Positions 44,496 to 53,325 of a stretch of DNA of 64,000 nt are shown here, piece after piece (position 1 is the first letter of the stretch; the number at the start of each line of letters is the position of its first letter). The position numbers and the translations under genes were made by a program. Source of the stretch: Nitrospira tepida. Its GTDB lineage: Bacteria; Nitrospirota; Nitrospiria; Nitrospirales; Nitrospiraceae. Below the pieces are notes generated by a model that saw only the letters and a list, made by a program, of their open reading frames with translations, was not told where the DNA came from and did no database searches. Where the stretch lies: the NCBI RefSeq assembly GCF_947241125.1, contig NZ_OX365700.1:1612001-1676000 (forward strand). The letters run 5' to 3'.

Positions 44496-44912
44496 CTATT
44501 GACGGTTGGCTTGATCCCGCTTGCAGCTCTCTTCCGCCAGCATGCGCTGTCCGGCTGAGGCGTCCTTGGGGATGCGCGCCATGCAGGCATCCAACGTGTC
44601 GCCCTGGGTTCCTGACGAGGCCCGATCTCCGCTCTTCGTCGAGGCCGTGCCGACAATGCTTTGGCGAACGGCTTCATCGCGCCGGCAGCTTTCTTCGGCC
44701 ACCATGCGGGCGCCGGCTGTGGAATCCTTCGGGATTCTGGCCAGACAGGCATTCAGCTCTCCGGTGGCATCGGCTCCGCCTCGCACAGCGGTCCCGGTTG
44801 ATGGGGTCGCCCCGGAGCCGCCCGTCATACTGCCCTGTTCGGTGGCGCACGCAGCCAGTCCAAGAAGGAAGACGCTACTGAGCACAGTTGATCGGACGGA
44901 GATCCTGTTCAT
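44496..44912 (-). CDS. Lipoprotein with a duplicated cysteine repeat
   Basis: 138 residues from the ATG at 44912 (GAGGAGGG upstream). Lipobox LGLAAC. Two near-identical 30-residue units: ACLARIPKDSTAGARMVAEE-SC and ACMARIPKDASAGQRMLAEE-SC, joined by a flexible linker, each followed by RRDEAVRQ or KRDQANRQ. Two cysteines per unit could form disulphides. Unknown function; the repeat suggests a helical hairpin or multimer. Confidence 0.7.
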   Translation of the reverse strand: MNRISVRSTVLSSVFLLGLAACATEQGSMTGGSGATPSTGTAVRGGADATGELNACLARIPKDSTAGARMVAEESCRRDEAVRQSIVGTASTKSGDRASSGTQGDTLDACMARIPKDASAGQRMLAEESCKRDQANRQ

Positions 44913-45023
44913 ACGGTGAACCCTCCTCAATAGGATAACCATGATCGGCGATAGGTAGAGGCCTGTCGGCTGAGGGATGGGTTATAACGAACTGGCCCGC
45001 CGAAGGCAAGCTTCATAAGAAGG

Positions 45024-46400
45024 CTAGGACTTCTTTCCCTCCGGCTCCGCCGGCTTGATCAGTGACGATTTCTCAGGAATTTGAGCCAGGATATCGGCCC
45101 GAGCCTGGAAGACGCCCGGCATGGCTTGGCCGATGGCATAGACCAGGCCGCTCGACTGGTTGCCGAGCACCAAGCGGCCGCTCTGCTTGCCGTCTCTTCC
45201 GGTGGCCGTGAACTCGGCGGTCGGAGAGACCAGCCCGTAGGGCGCGAGGGACCCGGTCTGTTTGACCACACGGCTCTCGGCCGGCAGGTTCACCACGCGA
45301 CTTACGAAAAGATCCACCGTTTCTTGGCTTAGTTTCTCTTCCGGCCGATCCTCCAATACCCACTGGCCGCTTTGATTGATAAGGGTGTACTGCTCGGTGC
45401 GGGTCTTGACGGCCAGCATGGCGATTTCTTCAAAGTCGAGCCCCAGCAATCGCTTGTCCTGGAGGGTAAAGAGATCCTTGGTCAGGTCTTTGATCGCGGC
45501 CGGACTGATGCGGTAGAGCGGTCCGGCCGCGGAGGTTTCGGCGAAGGCCTCGCCGCTGTTGGCCTCGCTTTGATACAGCTTGACCGTGTGGTCCGCGCCG
45601 GCCGCATGGACGGTGATCTGGGCCTGCGGCTTTTTCAGGGTCTTGGCGATCGCCTCCCGTTCCGGGCCCGGGTCGATAATGCCCACCGCCTTCAGATCTT
45701 CCAGCCGAAACAGGAAGGAGCGGACCTCGCTCTGGTCGGCATTGGCTTCGATGGGGGCGCGGATCTTCCATTTCTTGGCTGGCTTCGCATCCATCAGGTA
45801 CAGGACGATTTCCGTCGGCGGATAGGTCAAGCGGAGGCGATCGGCCTGGGCGTGTTCAAACGGGAGAATCTCCTTGCGGCGGAACGTCATCACCGTCTTG
45901 TTCAGAAAATCTTTCACGGCCAAGTCGGTGAGGAGCACCTGTTTGTCGGATCCGCGCAGGACATAGAGCGTGGAGGAGAGGGGGCCGACGTCTCCGATCG
46001 CAAAGGTCTCCTGCTGATCCGGCGTGCTGACCGTCACCGTGACCGGAGGGTTCTCCAATCCGAAAGGGCGCAGGGAGTCTTCTGAGGTCTCGATGATGCG
46101 CGAGACCTTCCCGAGGACCAAGGCGCGAATCATCGATTGCACCTCGCGGGTGTCCGCCTCGGCCTGCACCGGCGCGGTCATCTGCCAGTTGCGGGCCTCG
46201 CCCGCCTTCAGCTCGATGACACCGTGATCGGATGTGACTGTCAGGCCGGTGATCGCCTTTTCGTCGAACGAGAGCAGTTTGGATTTCTGCGCTTCGGTCT
46301 CTTCCTCTCGTTGTTGGCTCGGCAATTCGACCAGATAGAGGTAGGCGCCCAGGCCAGCCAAGAGTAACGCCAGTCCGATGGTGGCACGATAGCGGGACAT
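45024..46400 (-). CDS. DUF4340 domain protein
   Basis: 458 residues. One N-terminal transmembrane helix (ATIGLALLLAGLGAYLYLVE), then repeated beta units with the DUF4340 pattern: ALVLGKVSRIIETSEDSLRP, FGLENPPVTVTVST and a later FGLVSPTAEFTATG-type copy (PYGLVSPTAEF). Periplasmic. It ends the ABC export operon (ATPase, permease, Gld-like, DUF4340) seen in several bacteria; role unknown. Confidence 0.86.
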   Translation of the reverse strand: MSRYRATIGLALLLAGLGAYLYLVELPSQQREEETEAQKSKLLSFDEKAITGLTVTSDHGVIELKAGEARNWQMTAPVQAEADTREVQSMIRALVLGKVSRIIETSEDSLRPFGLENPPVTVTVSTPDQQETFAIGDVGPLSSTLYVLRGSDKQVLLTDLAVKDFLNKTVMTFRRKEILPFEHAQADRLRLTYPPTEIVLYLMDAKPAKKWKIRAPIEANADQSEVRSFLFRLEDLKAVGIIDPGPEREAIAKTLKKPQAQITVHAAGADHTVKLYQSEANSGEAFAETSAAGPLYRISPAAIKDLTKDLFTLQDKRLLGLDFEEIAMLAVKTRTEQYTLINQSGQWVLEDRPEEKLSQETVDLFVSRVVNLPAESRVVKQTGSLAPYGLVSPTAEFTATGRDGKQSGRLVLGNQSSGLVYAIGQAMPGVFQARADILAQIPEKSSLIKPAEPEGKKS

Positions 46401-46403
46401 GGT

Positions 46404-47933
46404 TTACAAACGACGGCGGCGGCGCCAGACGGACAGCCCGTAGAAAAACGTGGCGGCGGGGAGCAGCAACACCTGTACGTAGAGCAGAATCCGCTCCTGG
46501 TTGGGATTGGGGACGAACGGACGGAAGGCCGGTTCCTTCGGGGTGATCGAGACCAGGTCGCGCTCCTGGGCCAGCCAGCCGACGACGTGCAGGAAGAAAT
46601 CCGTGTTGCCGGGAAAATTGACGTAGGCGTTGCTGGCAAAGGTGGAGTTGCCGACGACGACGACCGCGGGCCGCGGCTGGCCTTCGGCCGGGGGCTTCTT
46701 GGGCGTGAGGGCGCCGGCCAGCGGCAGGGGACCCTGCACGTCTTTGCCGGTATTGAAGCTGATTACCTTGCCGTCGAGTTCCGTTTCGGCCCAACTGCGT
46801 GGGGAAGTGCGGGCCAGCGGCACAAATTCCCACTCCTTGGCGGCTTCTTCGGAGAATGACAGGTGGCGGGTGCTCGGCATCAAGACCGCGGAGTTCAGGT
46901 CCTGGGTGATCTCATGTTCGGTGAAGGTGCGGACGAGCAGGGCGGTCAGGTCCCCTAGAGCCAACCGGTCCTGCATGTCCACCAGCACGCCCGGCCCAAG
47001 GGTGACTCCCCACTGTGCTAACAACTCGTCCAGCCCGGTCTTGATTTCCGGATCGACCATGATCAGCAGACGCCCGCCCTTCGCGACGAATTGTTTCAGC
47101 CGTTCCCGCTCGTCGGAGGTGACTCCCCGTTGGGGACCGCCGATCACCAGCACGGACGTGTTGTCCGGCACGGCCGATTCCTGGAGCAGGGAGAGGGACG
47201 CCACTTCATAGCCCTGCTTGGTCAGGGCCTCTTTCACCGTTTCATATCCGGTCCGCTCCCGGTCGTTGAGACTATGTTCGCCGTGACCCTCCAGGAACAG
47301 AATCCGTTTCTTGCTGTCGCGGGTCACCCGGATCAGGGCGCTGGTCAGTTCGGCTTCCGAGGGCGTCGTGATGCGCACCGTTTCCGTTCCGCTTTCGAGC
47401 ACAGCCGTATTCAGCCTGGTGATCCCGTGTTTGCGGGCTTCGTCCGGTCTGCGCTCGGGATCGACGAACGTTACCGTCACCCGGTTGGTGACGCCTCGGT
47501 AACTGTCTAGCAGGTCCCGATACGCATTGGACCCCGGACTCCGGTCCTGCGCAAAGACCGTGACATGCACGTCCTGTTTGAGGCTGCGGAGGACCTTGTG
47601 GGTCTGCGGCGCCAGGGTAAAGCTCTGGGTTTCGGACAGGTCCCAGTTCTTGGCGTGCCGTGCAGCGAGAAAATTGATGATGCCCAGGATCGCCACGAAC
47701 ATCGCGACCATGAGGAAGCTGTTCGCGCCGAGCCTCGTGGTTCGCCGGGCCGAAAACTCCTTGAGCCGGTGAAGGTGAGAAACCAGAAAGAGGGCCAGCC
47801 CGCAGACCCCCAGCCCGAATGTGAGCCAGACCAGCCATATCTGGCCCGGCGCCAGGCTATAGATGATGACGCTCGTCAACGCGAGGATGCCGCCGGCGAG
47901 TCCTGCCACCGGGCCGAAGCGCGTCACTTCCAT
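46404..47933 (-). CDS. GldG-like ABC-associated periplasmic protein
   Basis: 509 residues from the ATG at 47933, which overlaps the permease gene by 10 bases. Three hydrophobic segments at the start (GLAGGILALTSVIIYSLA and two more), then a large soluble part with LNTAVLESGTETVRITTPSE, RILFLEGHGEHSLND and VLVIGGPQRGVTSDERERLK, and a C-terminal membrane helix. Matches the DUF4350/GldG class that works with a GldF permease. The longer upstream frame overlaps the permease and is not real. Confidence 0.84.
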   Translation of the reverse strand: MEVTRFGPVAGLAGGILALTSVIIYSLAPGQIWLVWLTFGLGVCGLALFLVSHLHRLKEFSARRTTRLGANSFLMVAMFVAILGIINFLAARHAKNWDLSETQSFTLAPQTHKVLRSLKQDVHVTVFAQDRSPGSNAYRDLLDSYRGVTNRVTVTFVDPERRPDEARKHGITRLNTAVLESGTETVRITTPSEAELTSALIRVTRDSKKRILFLEGHGEHSLNDRERTGYETVKEALTKQGYEVASLSLLQESAVPDNTSVLVIGGPQRGVTSDERERLKQFVAKGGRLLIMVDPEIKTGLDELLAQWGVTLGPGVLVDMQDRLALGDLTALLVRTFTEHEITQDLNSAVLMPSTRHLSFSEEAAKEWEFVPLARTSPRSWAETELDGKVISFNTGKDVQGPLPLAGALTPKKPPAEGQPRPAVVVVGNSTFASNAYVNFPGNTDFFLHVVGWLAQERDLVSITPKEPAFRPFVPNPNQERILLYVQVLLLPAATFFYGLSVWRRRRRL

Positions 47934-48694
47934 CGCTGTGACTCCACGACGCGATGGGCCAGGAAGAGCATCAAGGCGATCCCTGAGACGAAATACACCA
48001 GATCCTTGGTGCTCACGAGCCCCCGCACGAGCCGATCGAAGTGTTCGATGACGGAAAGGTATGAAATGGCTTGGCCGAGCGGGTTGTCCCCGAGGAGCGA
48101 ACCCACGGCATACAAAAACCAAATCAGCACGGACAGGCCGAAGCTCAGGAACGCGGCGATGATCTGGTTTTCCGTCAGGGTCGAGGCGAACAGGCCGGTG
48201 GCCAACAGAAACCCGCCCAGCAGGACGAGCCCCAGATAGCCGGTCAACACCGGATACCAATCGAAGCTGCTGAACAGCGAGAGCACGAGCGGCACCAGTC
48301 CGGTCAGTCCAAGCATGCCGAGGAAGATCAAGAAGGCGCTCAAGAATTTCCCCAGCACCATGTCGTTGACGCTGATCGGCGCGGTCATCAGGAATTCGAA
48401 CGTCCGCAGTTTACGTTCTTCCGCGAACAGCCGCATGGTCAGCAGCGGCAGAATTAACAGCAAAATGGTCGAGGTCGTGCCGAAAATCGGACGGAAGACC
48501 AGGTCGTTCAAATTGACCTGGGCCATCCCGCCCTGCATCTGCATCATGCGGATGGCCTGGTTGCCGGCGCTGACCACTGCAATCTGGGCGAGGACGCCGA
48601 AAATCAGGAGGAAGACCGCCGCGACCACGTAAATGATCGGCGACACGAAGGCGGACCGCAGTTCCTTGGCGATGATGGCTTTAATCGGCGTCAT
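47924..48694 (-). CDS. ABC transporter permease (GldF-like)
   Basis: 256 residues from the ATG at 48694. Six hydrophobic segments and EERKLRTFEFLMTAPISVND, the conserved loop of ABC-2 type exporters. One base separates it from the ATPase gene. Probably exports or assembles a surface or envelope component. Confidence 0.88.
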   Translation of the reverse strand: MTPIKAIIAKELRSAFVSPIIYVVAAVFLLIFGVLAQIAVVSAGNQAIRMMQMQGGMAQVNLNDLVFRPIFGTTSTILLLILPLLTMRLFAEERKLRTFEFLMTAPISVNDMVLGKFLSAFLIFLGMLGLTGLVPLVLSLFSSFDWYPVLTGYLGLVLLGGFLLATGLFASTLTENQIIAAFLSFGLSVLIWFLYAVGSLLGDNPLGQAISYLSVIEHFDRLVRGLVSTKDLVYFVSGIALMLFLAHRVVESQRWK

Positions 48695-48695
48695 G

Positions 48696-49697
48696 TCACG
48701 CTGGCGGAGCAGTGTCGCTGGCGGATCCGTTCTTGCCTTGGGATGGGGATGCCGCCGGTCCGGCCGGAACACCCTCTTCATGTTGAGTCAGGCGCAGGAA
48801 GACGTCTTCCAACGTCATCGACACGGTGCGCAGCTCCAAGAGCCCCCAATCGCGGGCGACCACGAAGCGGGCGATCTCATCCCGCATATCGCGTCCGAGT
48901 TCGGATTCGATCAAGGCCGACTGGGCGTGCTCGGCGGGGAAGACCGACAGGATGCCGGGCATCGTCCGCAATTGCTCCACCCAATCTGCGGGCGGGCTCT
49001 TGAGCGTCACGCTGATTTTCTCCGACCGGCGGAGGCGCGCGGAGAGCTGTTCGGGGCTGTCCTCCGCCACGATGCGCCCGCCGTTGATGATCACCACGCG
49101 CCGGCACAGGGCGGTCGCCTCCGGGAGGATGTGCGTGCTCAGGATAATCGTATGGGATTGGGCCAAATCTTTGATCAGTTGCCGAATCTCGATGATTTGC
49201 TTCGGGTCCAACCCGACTGTGGGCTCGTCCAGGATCAAGACCGGCGGATCGTGAATCAGCGCCTGGGCGAGCCCGACCCGCTGCCGGTATCCGCGCGAGA
49301 GGTTCGCGATCAGCCGGCCGCGCACCGTGCCCAGCGAGAGGCGGTCCACCACCGCGTCCATCCGCTGCCGCAAGGTCGTGCCGGTCAGCCCGCGCAATCG
49401 TGCGACGAAGGTCAGGTATTCCTCGACGGTCAGTTCCTGATAGACCGGAGGGGTTTCAGGCAGATAGCCGATATGGCGCTTGACTTCGGTCGGTTGCTCG
49501 AAACAATCAAATCCCGCGACGGTGGCCCGGCCCTCGGTCGCCGGCATGAAGCAGGTGAGGATGCGCATCGTGGTGGTCTTGCCGGCGCCGTTCGGGCCCA
49601 GGAAGGCCAGCACTTCACCCTTTTCCACCGAGAAGGAGACGTCCTGAATGGCCGTCAGTTGGCCATACCGCTTTGTGACGTGGTGAACGTGGATCAT
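48696..49697 (-). CDS. ABC transporter ATPase
   Basis: 333 residues from the ATG at 49697. Walker A GPNGAGKTT, signature LSRGYRQRVGLAQAL (one residue from LSGGQ), Walker B ILDEPTVGLDP and a His switch (STHILPE). Typical ABC-2 exporter ATPase with a C-terminal regulatory tail (to GSASDTAPPA). First gene of the four-gene operon. Confidence 0.93.
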   Translation of the reverse strand: MIHVHHVTKRYGQLTAIQDVSFSVEKGEVLAFLGPNGAGKTTTMRILTCFMPATEGRATVAGFDCFEQPTEVKRHIGYLPETPPVYQELTVEEYLTFVARLRGLTGTTLRQRMDAVVDRLSLGTVRGRLIANLSRGYRQRVGLAQALIHDPPVLILDEPTVGLDPKQIIEIRQLIKDLAQSHTIILSTHILPEATALCRRVVIINGGRIVAEDSPEQLSARLRRSEKISVTLKSPPADWVEQLRTMPGILSVFPAEHAQSALIESELGRDMRDEIARFVVARDWGLLELRTVSMTLEDVFLRLTQHEEGVPAGPAASPSQGKNGSASDTAPPA

Positions 49698-50133
49698 GGA
49701 GCCGAAGTCATGAACGTCGGTATACGGGGGTGTGAGGCGGTCTCTGCGAAGCAAACGTCTAACGGCATCGCGCGCAGCGGCACCGGCGTTCGCGGATACT
49801 ACTAAGTCGCTGCCGCAGCGTCAAGGTATCCGCGCCTGGCATGGTCAGCCTGTTGATAATAAGCACGGCCCGGCCCGAGTCAAGAAGGAGAAGCGTCTTT
49901 ACAGAACGGGCCGGACTCGTTATAGTTCGCAGCCGTTCCCGAGGAGCCGTTCGTTCTTGCCAAAGCTACCTCAGACACAGGCGGGTACTCGGAGGCCGGT
50001 CTCTTCCACGCGCTAGGGCCGGCGTCAATCAGGTTTGCATGCAACGGCGTCGGGCTGATCCGTGGGATCAACAAAGAGTTCTTGGATGGTGAAGGCAGAT
50101 ACACCAGAGTATCCTTAGGTAAGGGAGGGGATT
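49698..50133. other. Intergenic region without a gene
   Basis: 436 bases, divergent between the ABC operon and the lipoprotein at 50134. I see an inverted repeat of CGGCCCG / CGGGCCG around 49865-49915 but no open frame, tRNA or repeat-family copy. Likely promoters, none convincing. Confidence 0.5.
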
Positions 50134-50757
50134 GTGAAGAGACTAATTGCTGGACTTGGAATCGGCCTCGGGGTCGTGATGATGCTCGGCTGCTCGGGGC
50201 AAAGTGAAATGATCAGCTTGTCGATTCCCAGTTTGCGCGACCCTGCGGCGGCCAAGCAGGCCAAGGGGGCCGGCCCGACAGTGGGAGTCGTTCGTTTCGA
50301 GGACAAGCGGGCGAACCGGTCGCACCTCGGGACGAAGACCGGCCGACTGGGCGGCATCGAGCATTTCGGGGTTCGTGGCAACGATCCGGGCCAAGCGGCG
50401 GCTACGGCCCTTGCCGATTATCTGCGAAGCAAAGGCTGGAATGCATCGGTCATGTCCGAAAGCGCGGCCAGTTCGGCCGATGTGATGGTGTCCGGCGAGA
50501 TCCAGGAAATGGAGGTGGATGCCAAGAACGGGTTCTTTTCGACCGATCTCTCGTCCAAAGTGAAGGTGCTGGTCCAGGGCAACAACAAGAACGATGGGAG
50601 CAAGGTGCGAATGACCTTGACCGGCAGCGGCACGGACAGCGTGTTTTGGTTCAGTCCGGATGATGCGCAAGGTTTGGTCAACGATGTGATGGCGGAAAGT
50701 TTCTCGAAGTTGGTTTCCTCGACGAAGTTTGAAAACGGCGCGCTACGCCTCAACTGA
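50134..50757 (+). CDS. Lipoprotein of unknown function
   Basis: 207 residues, GTG start after GGGAGGGG. Lipobox VVMMLGC (Cys20). The mature domain reads GPTVGVVRFEDKRANRSHLG, TALADYLRSKGWNASVMSES, ADVMVSGEIQEMEVDAKNGF, resembling the YajG-like fold of outer-membrane lipoproteins, with a C-terminal helix. Not firmly assigned. Confidence 0.68.
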   Translation: MKRLIAGLGIGLGVVMMLGCSGQSEMISLSIPSLRDPAAAKQAKGAGPTVGVVRFEDKRANRSHLGTKTGRLGGIEHFGVRGNDPGQAAATALADYLRSKGWNASVMSESAASSADVMVSGEIQEMEVDAKNGFFSTDLSSKVKVLVQGNNKNDGSKVRMTLTGSGTDSVFWFSPDDAQGLVNDVMAESFSKLVSSTKFENGALRLN

Positions 50758-50985
50758 CCTCATGATCTCGGCAGGGCACGGGCCCGCTCCGTCCCTGCCT
50801 CCTCATTTTCTTGCACCACCGGGGTGAGGTCGATCGGGCACAGGCCCGACGGCGACGTCTTTGTTCAGGATGAAGCAGGTCCGTGCGGCTTGCGGTCCGA
50901 CGAATTTTGGCCTCCCGCGGATGGGAGGAAAGGACTACCTCAAGGGGGTTGGCGCTCACCGGCGGCTGGCTTACGGTAGGTCGTC

Positions 50986-51669
50986 ATGAAGATGATCGTC
51001 GCGAAAGACAAGAACCACAAACGGGGCGAGCGCAGGATGTACGCCATCACTCACGACCGCCGTCTGGCTGCCGCGTTGGCCGGCGTCTTGCTGGTTGGCC
51101 TGAGCGGCTGCAGCGTGCTTCCAAAGGGCTCTGTCACCTTGGATGTGGGCGCGCAGGACCGCGGCGTGGCCTCGTGGTATGGCGAACCCTTTCACGGCAG
51201 GCTGGCCGCGGACGGCAAGGTCTTTGATATGTACGCCCTGACCGGCGCCCACCGCACCTTGCCGCTGGGCACGGCGGTCCGAGTCGTGAACGCCGTGAAC
51301 GGCAGGTCTGTGCTGATCAGGATTACCGACCGGGGGCCCTATATCGAAGGCCGCATGCTCGACCTGTCCTATGCTGCGGCTGAGCGTTTGGGCATGGTGG
51401 AGCAGGGCCTCTCTCCGGTTCTGGTTCAGGTGGTCGGAAGTCACGACCTGCTGGTTCACAATGTCCGCGCCGCGCTCGCCTCCCTCGAAACAGCGGTCAT
51501 CCCGAACAGAGACCGGAAATGGCCCGCGGCGGCCGTTTCGATTCCCTCGGTCGAACGCCTGACCCTTTTCCGGCCTGGTGATGTGTGGGGATTGCGGCGG
51601 GAGCGTCGTATTGGTCCGGCCTTTGCTGCCCACCTCTCGGTCGGTCGAAGCGTCACCTCATTCTCTTAG
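50986..51669 (+). CDS. rlpA: RlpA-like septal ring lytic transglycosylase
   Basis: 227 residues; a start at 51037 (MYAITHDRRL) is equally possible. Lipobox LVGLSGC. The double-psi beta-barrel has GVASWYGEPFHGRLAADGKV, YALTGAHRTLPLGTAVRVVN and ITDRGPYIEGRMLDLS, the catalytic core of RlpA, which cleaves peptidoglycan strands lacking stem peptides. The SPOR domain usual in RlpA is missing. Confidence 0.86.
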   Translation: MKMIVAKDKNHKRGERRMYAITHDRRLAAALAGVLLVGLSGCSVLPKGSVTLDVGAQDRGVASWYGEPFHGRLAADGKVFDMYALTGAHRTLPLGTAVRVVNAVNGRSVLIRITDRGPYIEGRMLDLSYAAAERLGMVEQGLSPVLVQVVGSHDLLVHNVRAALASLETAVIPNRDRKWPAAAVSIPSVERLTLFRPGDVWGLRRERRIGPAFAAHLSVGRSVTSFS

Positions 51670-51767
51670 CGATCCGGCCCGTTGACAGGGCTCAAAACAA
51701 CACACTACACTTCGACAAATCCGGATTTGATTGCAGTCTCATCTGCGTGAAGGAGCGGCGTATTGCT

Positions 51768-51971
51768 ATGCCCAAGAAGAATCAAGAAGACAAAGATGAA
51801 TCACGGTTGAAAACCAAACTGCGCGAACGGTTGGCGGGTCACGCTAATCCGGAAGGGGATGCGGCGATGCGGGCGCTGCACAAGCGCTTGAAGCGGGCCC
51901 AACGCAAGCGGCGCGCGTTGGCGGCACGGAAAGCCCGGGCGGCCGGGGCCGCAAGTTCCGAGCAAAAATAA
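51768..51971 (+). CDS. Small basic protein, unknown
   Basis: 67 residues. KNQEDKDESRLKTKLRERLA and then a run rich in Arg, Lys and Ala (KRLKRAQRKRRALAARKARA) to the C-terminus. AAGGAG upstream. Highly basic tail suggests nucleic-acid contact. Not recognised. Confidence 0.6.
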   Translation: MPKKNQEDKDESRLKTKLRERLAGHANPEGDAAMRALHKRLKRAQRKRRALAARKARAAGAASSEQK

Positions 51972-52001
51972 GGCTGGAAAACGGATTCGATCGACAGGAG
52001 C

Positions 52002-52856
52002 ATGACAGACATGGATAAACCGACCCACGAACCGACCCCTCCCGAAGGGACCTCCGCTTCCGCGGATCAAGCGGCTCAGGATGAGCTGACCGATCAACTA
52101 TCCGACCGGCTGACCGCCGACGCATCGGCCGCTGGCGTAGGAGAAGGTCCTGCGGATCAAGCGGGCGAGGAAACCGTCGTTCTTGAAGAGGAAGAGGTCA
52201 AGGATGAGATCGATATCCAGATCGATCTCCTCAAAGACCCCGATTGGGTCGTTCGGCGTGAGGCGGTGGTCACCCTGGGGGAAATGGCCGATGAGCGGTG
52301 CGTGGAGCCGTTGTGCAAGGCCCTCCGCGACGGTGACTGGCAGGTGCGTGAGGCGGCGGTGGAAGCCCTGGCGAACGTCGGCTCTCCGGCCGTCGAGCTG
52401 CTCATTAAGCTGTTGCGGGATTGGGATGTGCGGAAGTACGCCATCCAGAGCCTGGGCAAGATCAAAGATGAACGGGTCTTGGAGCCGCTGGTCGCGCAGT
52501 TGCGCAGCGATGAATTTCGGGAAGACGCCACCACCGCGCTCTCCGAGCTGGGCAAGCCAGCGGTGGAGCGGTTGGTCAAGGCCCTCAAAGACAAGGACGA
52601 GGCCGTCCGCAAGCAAGTGGTCATCATCCTGGGCCGGATTAAAGATGGAAGCGCGGTGGATTCGTTGATCGAGATGCTCGGGGATTCAGACTGGTTTGTT
52701 CGCCTCACCGCGGCGGCTGCCTTGGAAGCCATTCACGATGAGCGGGGGCGGGAAGCGATCAAGCCCCTGTTGAAAGATCCGGATCTCGTCGTCCGCATGC
52801 GGGTCGAGCGCATCCTCGCCGCGTGGAAGAAGAGGCAACAGGAGGTCAACGCCTGA
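52002..52856 (+). CDS. HEAT-repeat protein
   Basis: 284 residues. After an acidic N-terminus of about 65 residues come HEAT-type helical repeats of about 31 residues, with unit starts such as LLKDPDWVVRREAVVTLGEM, LRDGDWQVREAAVEALANVG and LLRDWDVRKYAIQSLGKIKD. About seven units. A protein-binding scaffold; PBS-lyase-like repeats. Partner unknown. Confidence 0.88.
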   Translation: MTDMDKPTHEPTPPEGTSASADQAAQDELTDQLSDRLTADASAAGVGEGPADQAGEETVVLEEEEVKDEIDIQIDLLKDPDWVVRREAVVTLGEMADERCVEPLCKALRDGDWQVREAAVEALANVGSPAVELLIKLLRDWDVRKYAIQSLGKIKDERVLEPLVAQLRSDEFREDATTALSELGKPAVERLVKALKDKDEAVRKQVVIILGRIKDGSAVDSLIEMLGDSDWFVRLTAAAALEAIHDERGREAIKPLLKDPDLVVRMRVERILAAWKKRQQEVNA

Positions 52857-52873
52857 GCGCGGTCGGACTGGGT

Positions 52874-53308
52874 TTACTTTTGTAACAGCTCGTCAAGATC
52901 CTTCTGGATGCCGTCCAGTTTCCCCGGACCGAATTTCTTCCCTATGGTCAGTTCCAGCCGCACTTCCTTGACCTGCGCCACCAGCGTCCGCAACCGTGCT
53001 GAGGCGGCCGGCTCCCTGGTGCCGTGGAGCGCCTGCTCCATCGCGTCGATGGTCTCCGCCAGTTCCTTTGTCGCGTTGCCGTAGTTCCGGTCGGCCAGCT
53101 CCAGCTTGGCTTGGACCAACCGGGCCTTGGCGTCGACCAGCCCATGGCGGCGACGGAGGTCACGCTCGATTCCCAGCGTGGTGTCCATGACGTTCTTGGA
53201 CAGTTCCCGCACCTTCTCCGTCAACGGCTTGAGCGGAAGCTGCCCGAACACATACCCGGCGGCGAACGAGAGCGAGATCAGGACAAGCAGGCCGAGAAAT
53301 CTCAACAT
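52874..53308 (-). CDS. Coiled-coil membrane-anchored protein, unknown
   Basis: 144 residues from the ATG at 53308; a TTG start at 53329 would give a four-base overlap with the HEAT gene. N-terminal membrane segment (LGLLVLISLSFAAGYVFG) then a long coiled coil (EKVRELSKNVMDTTLGIERD). Probably works with the HEAT-repeat gene before it. Confidence 0.65.
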   Translation of the reverse strand: MLRFLGLLVLISLSFAAGYVFGQLPLKPLTEKVRELSKNVMDTTLGIERDLRRRHGLVDAKARLVQAKLELADRNYGNATKELAETIDAMEQALHGTREPAASARLRTLVAQVKEVRLELTIGKKFGPGKLDGIQKDLDELLQK

Positions 53309-53325
53309 AGCCGTATCACCCTGCG

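Noticed and set aside
50758-50985. Possible small RNA or riboswitch before rlpA
   Set aside because: GC-rich with a few short hairpins and no pattern I could name.
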